Shown: piece after piece, positions 37,470 to 50,720 of the stretch
Layout: every line of letters begins with the position of its first letter
Position numbering within the stretch: the first letter of the stretch is position 1
From: Branchiostoma floridae
Taxonomy: Eukaryota; Chordata; Leptocardii; Amphioxiformes; Branchiostomatidae
DNA: 64,000 nt
Reading direction: 5' to 3'
Assembly (NCBI RefSeq): GCF_000003815.2
Contig: NC_049982.1
Coordinates: 14,735,931-14,799,930 of the forward strand
Program-made: the position numbers and the translations under genes
Notes under the pieces: generated by a model
The model's database searches: none
The model's input: the letters and a program-made list of their open reading frames with translations, nothing else
Told to the model about the DNA's origin: nothing

Positions 37470-37537
37470 TCCTTTATGGACTGAGTGCATAAGCAGGCAA
37501 GTCAAGCTGCCTGCCTACGCGCTCAGTCCAGATAGGA
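37470..37537. ncRNA. Candidate microRNA-like hairpin
   Basis: The left arm (37,477-37,499) and right arm (37,508-37,530) are each 23 bases: TGGACTGAGTGCATAAGCAG plus GCA, and TGCCTGCCTACGCGCTCAGT plus CCA. They pair at 20 positions, with one G-T and two A-C contacts, around an 8-base loop. Weaker pairing continues outward (TCCT against AGGA) to 37,470 and 37,537. On the minus strand the two A-C contacts become G-U wobbles. The size (68 nt, arms of about 23 nt) resembles an animal microRNA precursor, although the loop is short and the lower stem is brief. It could also be a small foldback element. I do not recognise the arm sequence. Confidence 0.35.
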
Positions 37538-40477
37538 TGCAGGTAGGTTTCTTCTATTTTGTCCAGGGTTATGAAAGCCTTTTGTCATTACATTCAGACT
37601 CGTAAAATGATAGTTGGTGCAACTTGATGGTACAATGTAGCCATATCTTTTCATTGCCTTTCCAAAACAATTCTTGTTTCTTTTCAGGTTGAGCTCTAAC
37701 TTATTTAGCCTTTAATTTCTAGTCCTGATATGCTGTGTTACTTGGAGACAGGCCGAGACCGAGTATTTTACCCCATAAACATACAGCACCCAAATGGACT
37801 GCAGTCAAGTTAAGAGCACTACCTGTCATCCCACTGGTCTTGATGGATGGGGCAGAGAACTTTCTTCACAAAACAACCTCACCTAAGTTGTCGATAAAGA
37901 TTCCTCCCACTAAGCAATCAGCCCTAATCCTGCTATCTCCTCCGCACCACACATTGCACTGTCAGCTACATCATAAACTCACTTCAATTATACCAATTAT
38001 TGATAAAACATTATGAACAGTTTTATGGTGATGATGATGTGTCTATCAATAAATTTTAAGTCTACTTATTATGAGTCCATCCCATAAATGGTTTTCTTTC
38101 ATGCTTTAGTGATGAATCAAAGATTTCTGACTGGATTTGCTGTATTATCTCTTCCAAGCACCTGACGCTTAGTATGTTAAGGATGGCAGAAAGTGAACCA
38201 GAGTCATCGTAAAGCTGTTGATCATGCAAGTATGGCTCACTCGCTCTTAAATACCTATTACAATGACAGCAATTAGTGATATATCAAAGGAAACAATATT
38301 TCTATCCACATTTGGGGAAGTTCATCATAATATGAAGAAGTCACAAATGGTCCAGATTCTTCACTGATCTATTTCCAGTTGTACATCCAATATCTTTAAC
38401 ATAAGCTTTGATGTGTTTCAACTGCATGAATTTTGTTGTTAAGTAATAGGTACTGTAGGGCCTGGCAATACTCCACCTCACAGCAGTTCATGTTTTTCTT
38501 TTGTCTTCTATTCTTATCTGCTTAAGGTGAATGTGGAAATACAATATTTTGTCTGTTACTATCATTTGATGCTAGAAGCCCTTTCTGAACCTCCGGAGTA
38601 TTACTGCATAATGTGAATCAATAAATCCTAAGCAATACATATCATAAATCTATCTTAAGATGTGAATAAACCACCCAAGCAGACTCATCATCATCAAAGA
38701 TATCTGAGCAGCATATAAAATCTAAATAACAAATAAATAACAAGGAGAACAACAAATGCAGTTTGAGACCTATGAACAGCTGTGTGGTAGAATTCACATA
38801 AATCAAGTGGAATTAATTAGACACAGAAGACAATGTGCTCAAACGATGTGTTAATCTTCACTCTTGTGATTAATGTTCAAGATTTTAATTAAACGTGACT
38901 TATGACAAGCTTTGTTCACAAGCAGCGAGCAGAGAAAAAGTCAGCACACTCTTGTTAACCATGCAAACAGTAGGGAACACAGTTGGAGCATTTCTCACCA
39001 GAGTAATAATTAGTAACTCTGAAGCTTCTTCTATTAACTTTTGTATGGTACATGTACAACTCTAGCTAGTTCAAATCACTCTTTTCAACTAATTTCAGTA
39101 CTTGTCAGTTATTCCTCGAGTTCCAACAAGGAACTGTAATGGTAGCCACAGTTACTGTAGCAAGCAAAATGATTGTGCCAGATGCTTGACTGTAAGTTCA
39201 TCTGTAATGGCTATCAACATTATGTTGCAATTGGCTTTGTGTATATTCAAGTTAAGGATCAGAGGACAGATTGAAAGCTTGTTGGTAAGCACTTTATTTT
39301 GTGTACGGATATACAGTTTAAAATTGCAACTGATTGTGCCAGATGTAAATATTATAGAGGATGGTAGAAAAAATTAAAATGATAAAACTATGAAAATTAA
39401 CCAAACAGGGTATTAATCTAGTTTGGCTCTGCTTCATCTGTTCTGCTGTTATTGAACCCAACACCAACTAAATCAGATTTCTTTGGCACCTTTATAAAGA
39501 TTGATTAGATTTCTGCACCTTTGGAAAATGTCAAACTGTGGGGATGTTTCATTGCCTCTTACAAGTTTGACACTTTATGAATTGTACTGATCAGCTATTG
39601 AGGATATGGTAAAGACTTGCATGTAGGATACATCCCAGAAGTGTCAGAATTGATGGGGTAGAAAGAGATATGCTACATTACACTACCCACACCTTCAAAT
39701 TCTGTCATACTGTGTGACAACAGAGTATCTTGCCCATGACAGAGATATAGTTTAAACATATTCATGAAACTACAGTAAAATTAGAATTACATTTCTTTTT
39801 ACCACGAAAGCTAGCTTTTCTAGGCATTTGTGCAATATCCAAAGGAGTTAGTCATGCATATATGTAGTTCACGTGTGACAAAACATACATAACATACCAC
39901 TATCACAAGTTGTTTGATTTGAAATCCTCCGTCACCGTGCCTGTAAATCTCAGGTGTTACTGAGTCATGTCAGTTATACCAGTTGATTTAATACTGATAC
40001 AGAATCTGCTACAGATCAAGATTGTGAGGATTACTGCAACAGCACTTGACTTACACTAAAGGTACAAACACTACTGAACAGGTGCCTTCACAAGTGCCGT
40101 GTAGCACGCAGGGGGCTGTATCGGCACCAGCACAGCTTTTCCATTTACAACCATGACTAACATAGCTTCAATGCTCCCACCCAAATGCTAATCCTTGTTT
40201 TATATTCCTGCTATAAACTAGAGGCACACCTTGGCCTGGGTTTGTAAATATCTCCCAACTATGGGTGCTGCAAGCCACAAATCATGTATTTATGTCACCC
40301 AACTGATGTTACTAACAAATGGCACAAATAAAATAAATCCTTTACATAAATTTGCAGATGTATGTCATAAACCAGCTCTCTTTGGTGACAGTTTTGTTAC
40401 CCGTGGAAATTAGAACACATTTCTCAACACCACATCACTCCTAAATGGTCAAAGGCATGTCATCATAGCGGCGATTC
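37538..40477. other. Intron-like stretch
   Basis: The stretch 37,735-38,020 is GC-richer with ATAAAC/GATAAAG homeodomain-like sites and could be regulatory; the 93-codon frame there has no motif. The rest is AT-rich without recognised features. Confidence 0.35.
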
Positions 40478-40535
40478 AGTGACAAGCAATCCCGCTTCTG
40501 GACTACACAGTAGGGGGCTCAAAAGTCGGAACCAC
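40478..40535 (+). repeat. Degenerate tRNA-derived SINE-like fragment
   Basis: GCAATCCCGCTTCTGGACTA and then GGGGGCTCAAAAG follow the same order and spacing as the fragment at 10,808 (AATCCCACTTCTGGAGTA, then GTGGGTTCAAA). The B box is decayed. Confidence 0.35.
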
Positions 40536-41164
40536 AAAGTTGGGGACTCAAAAGGCTGCTTATATAAAATACTGGTGGGTGATTCAGTACAAGGAAAGGA
40601 ACGGTGACTGTATACGTATCATTCATCATTCATGCAAAGAAATTGCCCTAGAGCATCAAAGAACATACAAAACTTCCCAAAAATAGAACCTGTATGTTCA
40701 TTGTGCAATGACTTAACGCTACTAGATCCTTTAGCAGCTTGTACTCTTACTGTCAAGTATAAACCTCATGCATAACGGTATATATGGTGGTTTGAAGCTT
40801 GGTTTAGATTCAGAACCAGGAAGATTGATTGACTATATATTGATAGATTACTCCATAACATATACAAATCATATTGGATAGGTGTGTAAGTTGACAGTGT
40901 AACGTGCTAAACATTGCCATACTTTGAAAAGTCATGTCAGCCCACTTTTGGAATGACAGGACCTGGTATGTTATTTATTGAAAGATTTGTTACCATACAC
41001 ATCTGCTTACTTACCTATCAACAGGCAAAGCTTCTAAATGTGATTTTACGGATGACATCTGCTGCTTGAAAGTTTTTATTTATATGAGATGATGTACGAA
41101 TGAAGACCCATTTTTTTCCAATGATGGAAAAAAAATACAATGCAGGAAAGCTGGTGATACTTAC
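40536..41164. other. Intron-like stretch
   Basis: No feature recognised. Confidence 0.4.
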
Positions 41165-41240
41165 CTTGGAGGCTTCCTGGTCCCTTATCAAGGGATGGAT
41201 GTGGGGTGCTTGGCAGCTAAGCACACTAACTGCCTCCATC
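41165..41240 (-). CDS. Candidate exon on the minus strand
   Basis: On the minus strand TATTGTTCAG precedes a 76-base segment ending AAG|GTAAGTATC, a perfect donor. The only fully open frame begins with ATG at the second base and reads MEAVSVLSCQAPHIHPLIRD, then QEASK, leaving phase 0. It could be a first coding exon (the ATG need not follow an acceptor) or an internal exon. No family recognised. A minus-strand gene here would lie inside the long intron of the plus-strand gene. Confidence 0.3.
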
Positions 41241-41518
41241 CTGAACAATATCGTGTCCTAACCAGCGTCTTGCCTCGGGTTTTGGGGTCCATTCAGCTAT
41301 GTTGTCTGCCATGTTCTGGTAGCAAGCTGCCTCTTAGAAGTGAAAAGAGTAATCATAAAAGCCTTTGTCTTTTATTCAATGTTTATTGTCATTAAGCCAA
41401 TAAAAGAAAAATCAGTTGATTAACGATTTCCCTTCTGTTTAATTTCTAATATATGACAGTTGTCACTGCTTCCTTTTCAAATTTTAGACATCTTCTCTTT
41501 GATAGGACAATCTAATTA
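41241..41518. other. Short spacer
   Basis: Nothing recognised; AT-rich towards the right. Confidence 0.4.
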
Positions 41519-42272
41519 TTACCTCCATGAATAAATGGAGGTATAGTTTTGGGTGTGTCTGTCTGTCTGTGTTTCCAGATATTTGTGGACATCATAACTT
41601 GAGAACCTCTGGATGGACTACGATATTTGGTATGTGGGTAGGGGTTGGGAAGACGAAGGTCAAGGTCAATTTTGGGCCCCCTGGTGTGTGACCTTGGTAC
41701 TGCAGCAGAACTTCAATTTTTTGTGTCTTTTGACCTGGACATGCCATGGTCTTGATTTCTTGGTGGCAGATAGCTTGTGATGTAAGGAAGAAGTGGTGTA
41801 TGTTTGGGCCCCCTAGCGGCTTGCTCTGGAACTGCAGGAGCATTTTTGTCAAAATCTTCCAAGAAGCATAACAGAACATAGGAATGATGGATTTCCATGA
41901 TATTTGGTATGCAGGTACCTGTGGCAGGTTATGAAAATTTGGACTTAATTTGCATACTTAATGAGGAAAATCTATATTTACAGTGTTTTCCAATATAGGA
42001 CTCAACTACATGTTACATATGTAGTTTGTGGCAGGCGGAAGTTAAGCAGATACTAATCATGTGAATAAGTCCCTAATTTGCATAATTAATTTGAAAGTGT
42101 CCTAATTCTTCTTAGTACGTGTAGTAAATGATTGGGCTGTCAACACTGTGACCTGTGTACGTTAGTGAAAGGTGTACAGAAGCAAGCATAAACTATGCAA
42201 ATGTGAAAGTCATTTGCATAATCAGAATATTTCATGGAGGTATGAGGTCTACGAACTCTTGATTGGCAATGT
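41519..42272 (+). mobile_element. Complete copy of the dispersed CCCCCTAG family
   Basis: It starts with TTACCTCCATGAATAAATGG AGGT, a hairpin (ACCTCCAT/ATGGAGGT), followed by a TGTCTGTCTGTCTG tract and ATATTTGGTATGTGGGTAGG. GGGCCCCCTGGTGT and GGGCCCCCTAGCGGCTTG follow, then AT-rich blocks with TTTGCATAATTAA. It ends with TTCATGGAGGTATGAGGTCT ACGAACTCTT. The end is complementary to the start (CATGGAGGTA against TACCTCCATG), so the element has short TIRs. No protein-coding capacity. Superfamily unknown. Confidence 0.6.
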
Positions 42273-42593
42273 GATCAGGGAGCATCCAAGAATCAAGATT
42301 GTGTCACCAGATTGTATTTTCCAAAATAATAGAACTAAGACTTCACAAAGTTATGCAAAATTACTTTCTGAGATACAAGACAGCAAACCAAAATGCTGAA
42401 CTACAGGAGTTACATGAAGGATCAATCTGATCTATGGCTGCAAAAGCTATTTGCCAAAATGCAAATTGTTTTCTTTATGCTTGAAAGGCATCCACCAAGT
42501 GTTTTCTTTTAACTTGTTGTTTCTCCAGTTCTCTTTCTGTATCAAGCCCAAGTGATATATCACATGACTTTTGATCTATCTTTCTTGTCCCGA
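42273..42593. other. Intron-like stretch
   Basis: Nothing recognised. Confidence 0.4.
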
Positions 42594-42693
42594 NNNNNNN
42601 NNNNNNNNNNNNNNNNNNNNNNNNNNNNNNNNNNNNNNNNNNNNNNNNNNNNNNNNNNNNNNNNNNNNNNNNNNNNNNNNNNNNNNNNNNNNN
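42594..42693. other. Assembly gap (100 N)
   Basis: Exactly 100 N, the usual marker for a gap of unknown length. Confidence 0.95.
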
Positions 42694-45600
42694 GTGTTGT
42701 AAACCTTCACAACTGGCATAAATGGAGAATTATCGTAGATCATCTCCATGAGGTCTCTTCTCCCTTTTCTAACTATTTGTGGTTAATCCTTCTGATACAG
42801 ACTCAGATGGATTTTTATAGCATTCGGCAGGATTTAGAAATAAAGTACATTTGTCCAAATGTCAAGGTGAGGCAGTTATTCAAGAGGTGCTTGCCTAATT
42901 TATGTCTTTCAGTCCATAAATAACCACCTTATCACATATAAAATGACAGAAGTCTTTTTATATGTGTCGTATTTCACCCAGAAATGGAAATAAAATTTCC
43001 ATTAAAACAGTTTGCAGGTGGGTAAAGCTAACACTATCAGCACTAAAATGTGCCTGCAAGCCAGGATTTTCCTCCTGCCACCAGGCAAAGGTATTGGTGA
43101 AAGAAACTACCAGAGGTATCTTTACTGTCCAGGTGGCCAACAGTAGCATCTTCTTCATTCAGGCAGAACAAATTCAATCTTATGTTATTCCATTATTTTA
43201 TGGAATGTTTTCCAACTGTGCGTGCTATCTGTCTTCTGGTATTGCAAAATGGCAAGAAGCTCTGAGCGTGGCAAACCCAATTGATATCCTTTTTTAGCCT
43301 GCAGCTTACTATAAGGTGCACAGCCCATCCCTTCTTTTCTATCCTTAATGTGTGATATGAAATAAAGTAACAACTGTCTCTCCTGTTATACATCATGTAT
43401 ACATGACGTGCATTATAGTTTTTTTAGTGTAAAGCAATTCACAGTTTCATTCATTCAGATTTCACATCTCAACTAACTTCTTGTTCATTACTACAACATA
43501 GCATGTCATGTCAGGAAGACAATTAAGGAAAATAGCATTTGTTAAAAATAATACTGTATAAGGAACAGATATTTCATTGAGCATTGATGTATTCGATTGC
43601 AAAAGTAGTCCTTCAATTTCATGAGAAAAGAGGTTCCTACCAACTAATAGAATGTTTACAAACTTCTTGATGTACTCAAAGATATACAACTTGTAACTAA
43701 CCTTGAATCTATTACCTTTATAAGAATGACACTACACCACATTTTGTCTTGAACCCCCTTAAGGCATGAGCATATAACCATATTATATGTTTCAAATTCT
43801 TCTGAATGACATCTTTATGATGCTGGCTGTTACCTGAGAAAAAATATGAGATTCTCGAGAGGGAACCCTTAAGGGCAGGCTTAATAGGAAATATCCCTCT
43901 GATAAAAGTACCAGTAGAGAGAGTATCTTTATTGGCCAGCTTTTTTAAAACTTACCTGGAAATGGCTATAGAGGACAGTATGCGCCCAGGAATTATAAAA
44001 TGGCAAATAAAATAACCTCCATTAGAATTGTTCTACATGTACAAATAGAAGGAATAATGTCGTTGCAAATACACCTGAGGAGGATTTCATACTGCATGGA
44101 AGAATGTCTGTTGGGGTTCAGTTGAACAGAACTGCATCTGTAGAGAGGGAAACAGAGGAAGTCCTGTGAGCAGCATACATGAAAGGAATCGCTGTGACCA
44201 AGAACTATGCCTGTAGGACCACAGACCAATCATCTTGTGAAGGACAATACTTAAAATGCAGCAGTGCAAAGAAAACAACTCGAAATTTGCATTACATTTG
44301 TATGTATACTGTTTAATAGATAGATCTTTTAGTGTCATGTACACAGCAAATAAACCTCACAATAATTCTTTGTTGGAATCAACAGGAACATTAACACATA
44401 TACCTATCTGTTAAACGAAAAAGGAAACTACACAGAGATGTACTCCTTAAATTTCTTTAATTCTTTGAATTTCTTTAGCTTTAGGCTGCTCCTTTAAAGT
44501 TTAAAGGATAAGACACCACATCATACAGTTAAGGATACCTAGAGAAGAACTGGTAAAAATGTCTAAAAGTGTGCGGTGCGTCTATATCTAAACTGGATTA
44601 AAGACCTTTCCTGTTGTTCTGTTCCTGTACTACATGTGGGTGGCGTGGGAGGAGCTGTGGCCAGCTTATCCTTCCTCTGACATTTATACAAGCATAATAA
44701 TATCACAGGGCCTTTAGACTCATTATACAACGGGTATGTGTTCAAGCCAAGGTGACCATATTAGGGAATACATAATCAAACTTCCTGTACATCAAAGGGT
44801 GACGCAGTTAGTAATCATGCTGAGAGGGGAAATGTTTATATTGAGATCTGTAAAAAGTGAGAACCATGTAATGTCTCTGTATGAAATCCTGCTTTTGAAA
44901 CAAAAGGACATTGATTCCCAAACTGCTAGAGTTATGGACAATATTAAATGGAACAGTTATGGTCCTTTGGATGTAACTTAATTGTTCTATGTGAGGAGCA
45001 CTGTTTTTAAAGATAGATACTGTTATAAATGACACTGTATTTATCATTTTCAGGTCACCTGTGCTTTTTTAGTCATTTTTAAAAGCACACTTGAGATAAA
45101 ATACCCCCATATACTGTCCTCCAGCCTTTGAAGGACAAATCCAGCATTTGCTCCTCCACTACTGACCTATCAATGTAAGGGATCAATCAGACAAGTGAAG
45201 GCTAATCACCACTGTGGATATTAGTACAGCCTCCCCACAACACAAACCTTTACAGAGTGGGTCATGGACCACACCTTTCCATCATACCATACCGACTTCA
45301 GGATAATCACTACCTCCCATGCAGGGAAGGCCTTTCAGTGCAGAGAATGGGAGGTCTTTTAACATCAATCCATTGGAGATAACTAGTACCTTTTAGGCAA
45401 TAACATCACAGGAGGATGCCCGGCAGGTTCTAACCTCCACAAAGGTTGGAAATGAAGGCTAAAATCTTCTTCGGCAAAAATGCACTGGGGGAGAAAAGTA
45501 TAGGGTGCAGCACACTACCTGTTGTGGCACAAATCCTATGAGAAAATTTAGGGGGAAGTATCTGTCAGTGAGGATAACTGGAAATGGGAAATGTAATGTT

Positions 45601-48173
45601 AGCTGTGGTGAAAGTTGACTCAGAACATCATTTCATAGAACTCTGCATACCTTCACATTTATGAGTAGCCTTGGAAAGTGGTCTTGGTATGACTGCTACA
45701 GGGATTAATTTCTACAATGTTTCTGGGTTGTTAAATATACCACTGGTAGGAAATTTCCCAAAACATCAGAAACAAAAAAGTTGTAACTTCCAGCAAAAGT
45801 ACACCAATCCAACATGTAATTTTCCAGGTTCTATAGATATCAAACCGGCAATGTGTTAAAGCCAGATGCAAATAATACTGGTAACATGTTCTGCAGGCCT
45901 TCAATGCTGACTTAACAAGGTGTTGGCTTGTGTTTAAGGATGAGTAACACCAAGAGCACATTTAAGCACTTCCATGATTCTCAGAAAGAGTCAGGTCTTG
46001 CTCCATCATGGAAGGAGCAAAACCTTTCATTCACCAACACAGCTTGTATGGATCAAATCTAAGAACAGAATTAGTATACTCCATCTTTAGTTTCCAAAAC
46101 ATGAAGGATGCTCTTGTCCACTGGGGGTAGTAGCTAGCCTTGGTGCTGAATCTATCTGTTGAGGAGTTGTTAAGTTGTGCATTTGGACAACAATTCTCAT
46201 GCAACTTTTGAGCCACAGTTTCAATATATTTTGATGGCTTTGTCCAGATAACAGACTTACCAGATCCCAGATAGATCACTACTTTCATTTCAAAGAAAAT
46301 TATGACTGGAACAACAGTAGTCAGGACTTGTGGTCCTATCTAAAAAACAGCTGGAGTGATTACAGACAATGCATGCCCAAGGAGGCAAAGAGTCAGGAAC
46401 ATCTGTATTTTATCTATGTGGGCAGAACATTGACATTAACTGTTGCTATACATCTGCACTTTCCTCAAGCTTTCCTGTCATCCCATGTAATCTTTTCTTG
46501 GACATATGGAGAGACACCACAATCCGCCACACTCAGGCGGGAATTTATCACCAATTTGGGGTAAAGATGGCCATGATGTTTTGTTGAGGATGCCATCAAA
46601 GCTGTAAATGTCACCATCCATAACGGCCCTTTAAAACTGGGGATAGGGCGTATCTAATCTAATCCTCGTCATTTCAACATTATGATAATTGCAGGGGACA
46701 GTTCCATCTGAATGGCTTCGCTGGGTTGAAAGTGACCGATGTTGTCTCTCATCTCACCCTACAAATGTAAACACCAACTTTTAAAAGTACATCCCTTAAT
46801 TCAAAAAGCTTCACAATCACTTAATTGCTATAGATTACAGGTGATTGGTGAAAAATATACATGTAGCTACAATTGCTCAGTTAGTGATGAAGTATGGAAC
46901 TTGACATACTGAAGCCTAGCTACTGGTATATATAAATATTCAACATTTTCAGATTTAAAATAAGATTTGATTGCAGAAGTTATGTCAGATACAATAAAAA
47001 ATATGATGTTTCATGTATAGATACAGCAGCTACTGGCATCTTAAGGTACTTGTTGCTAAGAAAGACAAGTTGCTTAAAACACACCCTTGAAACTGCTTCT
47101 CATGTCCAACATTTGTTAAAACCTTTTTATCATCATCTAAGCATATTTTTATGTCCGTCACTTGGACTGATGACTCAAGATGTACATAATTTATTCTAAT
47201 TTTCATTCTTCCAGAAAATAGAAAAATGGAAGATTTTGGAAAACTGCATATTAAGTACTTGATAGATTATTAGACATTAGCTTTAATTTGTATCTATTGA
47301 TTTTCACAACTCACCTTACAACATTTAAAGATTGAAGTACATCCCGTCCACTCCTTCCAGCTTTCCGAGTGGAACAACTGAAAGAAAAATAGGCCATTTC
47401 AGTGCTGAACCTGCAACAGACAAGACCATAACTGGCTTTACAGCCCCAACAGAACTAATCAACCATTACTGCCACTTCACGGGCATACCAAGATGGCATC
47501 GTGCTCCACTTTATGTCAGGATCAATGGCAATGAAGCGGCACCTGGACTTTTCAATTGAAATGTAACCATGCAAGTGCATTCAATCCATAAATACACTCC
47601 GAGCTGGTTGCGGCTGTGGAATCATATCAAGCAAAGCATAAGACTATAAAGATGTTTTGTACAGCACTTATATAATATGAACACTTACATAGGCAAAATC
47701 AATTCCTTTTTCTGGTTTGAGGTATTTTCATCAAATCAAGACTATATGAAAGCATAATTTCCACATACTGCAGTATTGAACCTTTTCACATACATTCAAG
47801 TGTATGTCAAGTGCCTTGAGAACTGTGTCACATACATCCAATTTTCACCTCCTTAATATATAGGTTACTTTCAACTGGCTTTCATGGTTCCTTGGCTCAA
47901 TTCATTTTCAAAAAAAAAAAAAAGATAATGCTGCACTTCTTTTCCATAACGTTCAGCAAAAAATGAGTGCCATGCCCCCTCTGGCTACATGAACCAATTA
48001 ACAAGATTATCTCACGTATGTTGCTGAAGCCCCGGGAGAAGTTTCGCTTCTGAGCGGAAATGGATGAGGCTGTAAAGCTGAGATTGGGAATGCAGCAATA
48101 TGCCTCCCGGGTAAAATTTGATTATCATGGCTTTATAAAAATGTAAGTGTGGTGAATAGAGAATGTGGCATAA
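42694..48173. other. Intron-like stretch
   Basis: No firm gene. GC-richer, motif-dense blocks lie at about 46,480-46,760 (GGCGGGAATTTATCACC) and 47,330-47,640. They could be regulatory, or an exon with a 75-codon frame at 47,332-47,559, but splice support is lacking. A poly-A run lies near 47,910. Confidence 0.35.
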
Positions 48174-48273
48174 NNNNNNNNNNNNNNNNNNNNNNNNNNN
48201 NNNNNNNNNNNNNNNNNNNNNNNNNNNNNNNNNNNNNNNNNNNNNNNNNNNNNNNNNNNNNNNNNNNNNNNNN
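48174..48273. other. Assembly gap (100 N)
   Basis: Exactly 100 N, unknown length. Confidence 0.95.
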
Positions 48274-50499
48274 CATTAGACGTTTCTACAGGCAACAACA
48301 TAGTAATATTCTGTTTACAGGCTTTCTACATGGTAGGGAACTTTTATGTGCAAAAAAATTAACATTGCAACAGTGAGATAGTGAAAAAAGAAGACCGGAC
48401 ACAAACATGACCTTCACTAGTAAATGATGCTTGCAATCACTCAATTCCATGAGTGGGCAGCCACATACAAAATCACAACAACCTTCACAAAATTTTACAG
48501 TAGTATCACAATTAGCTATAGGAATCATGATTAACACATGTACAGCTTTTTTGTATGGTTGCAATCTTGAACCAAAAATTGTACCAAGCGTCTGATTTTC
48601 TTGAAACAATCCCTTGTCTCTAGAAGAATGTCTCAATTCTAGCCAACTAAAACTACATGTAGGCTGAGATACAGTACCTTTTTTATGATACAGTTAAACT
48701 GTTGAGTTGTGGCATAATCCTACCTACTTTCTCATAAAGTTTTCCTCTACATAATTTATATCACTTGGGCCTAACAAATGTAATCACAGGTTTATTGAGT
48801 TCATTTTCCCTTTTGGGGGGAAACTATTGGAAATGTGATCCACAAGCTGAAATAAGTTAGTGACAATGACTTTTGTCAGTCTTTTCCTTGTCTTCTTAAA
48901 GCTTGAAAAGCCCCATATGATCACAATGCAATCTGCAACTGGAGCTGTATCACCACCCAGCCACCACATGGTATAACAGTTTGGAATTCAAAGTTACCGA
49001 AATGAAGCTGTATATGAAGTGGATCGATTACAGCCATAGCACAAACAGGATACCTTTGTCTGTTTTGGAAATGTTGAGCTTGAGGATTCCCAAAAGTACA
49101 CGTCTCCTAAAATCTAAAACTGATCACTACATGCAATGTCCACATCAGGACTAAATTTCCCATGACTAGGCTAGTCCTGGCCTTGCAATCCAGATGTGGA
49201 ATTGCTGTTGCTAGACCACTATATGCTGCTACCTGGATCCCTGACAGTTTAAGCATCGTGCAATCAATGATAGTTACAACTGTGATTGTACCCAGGGCAT
49301 TAAAATCACCTGCAATAATACTCTACATAAAAATGGCTAGATGAAGAATTAAGACCTGGTAGGCTATGTTTTGTCAGCATGCTGCAACCAGATACAGATT
49401 TACAAATATTCATGTTAAAGGGTTTTGTTAAGAGATCACTTCATTATTTTTTCATATTTTTTTTCTTCTTCTGAGATTTATGATATGTCAACTCGTTTGC
49501 AGGATAAGGAATACTAGTGATACTAGAGAGTAGAATGTTTTGTATTTTCATACAAGAGAAGAAGAAGCAAAGATGGGCAAGAAATCTAGTTCAGATGATA
49601 AATTCTGATCAAGTGAATGTGGACATTCCTGTGATAAAAGTTTTTAATAGCTGTTGAGAAAATCATTTACAGCTGAGGAAGTATTTTTTTACGGAATGAC
49701 CCTTATGATACATTTTGTTGGCACTGCGCAAAGGCAATGTAACTTTGCCATAGAATAGATTTCATATCAATATTTTTATAATAAATCTGCTACAACCAAA
49801 GTTTCTGTACATCTGGGTACTGAGCATGAAGCAATAGCTTTCAGTCGAACAAAGGGGAGAAAAGCACCTGACATTTCAGAATGGAATACCTGAGTTCTCA
49901 GTGGCACATGTGACCTTCAAGAAGGAGATGTCTACAGGTCGTCAAGGAACATTTGAAGGTTGTGTTACCAGTTGTCTTTGTACTGCTTCCTCCTGTGGGT
50001 TTGTACATGGGCTTGATCAAAGGCTTCGGCTGCCTGGTAACATGAAAGAAAGTTTATAATGATAAGTGGCAATTAAAAGAGAAAGCATTTGGCTTATCTG
50101 TTGCTGTTTTAAATCAATTTGACTGCAGTTACATCACATCTACCAGCTTGCATGTACTGTTGCAGTAGTGTTATCAATGCATGGGGTTTCTTATGCTGCT
50201 AGGAATGTGGTTTAGGATCAAATATCTGGATCTTTTCTTGCATGGGAAGAAGCTTTGAGTCTGCTAACAAAACCCACATAACCTATGGGACTCACACAGA
50301 CAGACAAATGAGTTACGAGAACTCGTATAACTTTTACAAGACGCAACATCTCTGTTATTTCTCTAGAGGAAATACTGATGTGAAAGAAGTTTCATTGATA
50401 TGCCCACCTTGATATAGATGTAATGCTTTTTCTATAATGAAACATTTGGCAGATTTGCAAGTTTACTACTAAAGGGAGCCATGGGCAAAACAAAACTGC
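48274..50499. other. Intron-like stretch
   Basis: The 116-codon minus-strand frame at 48,286-48,636 is Cys/Leu-rich and without known motifs. Nothing else recognised. Confidence 0.35.
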
Positions 50500-50720
50500 C
50501 ACAAACATTCATGATGTGCCTGTAAAAAGTTCCTTTACGGCACTCATAAATAGTGGTTGTTTGCTCGTAATTGCATAATGTATCCCTGGAAAGCCTGTAA
50601 AAGTATTTATGGACAGGAAATTGAGAGTGTTTTCAGGACGCATGGTTCTACAGTGAAGAAAAACATGGTAGCCGTGCTGAGGTTGAAAGGAAAGATTTTA
50701 ACCAGGAAGAGTTCCTTAAC
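50500..50720. promoter_or_regulatory. Candidate cis-regulatory patch
   Basis: CTCATAAATAG, TGTTTGCTC and TAATTGCATAATG lie within 50,542-50,580, resembling Hox/MEF2, forkhead and POU/homeodomain sites. No splice-bounded frame. The function is inferred from motif clustering only. Confidence 0.25.
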
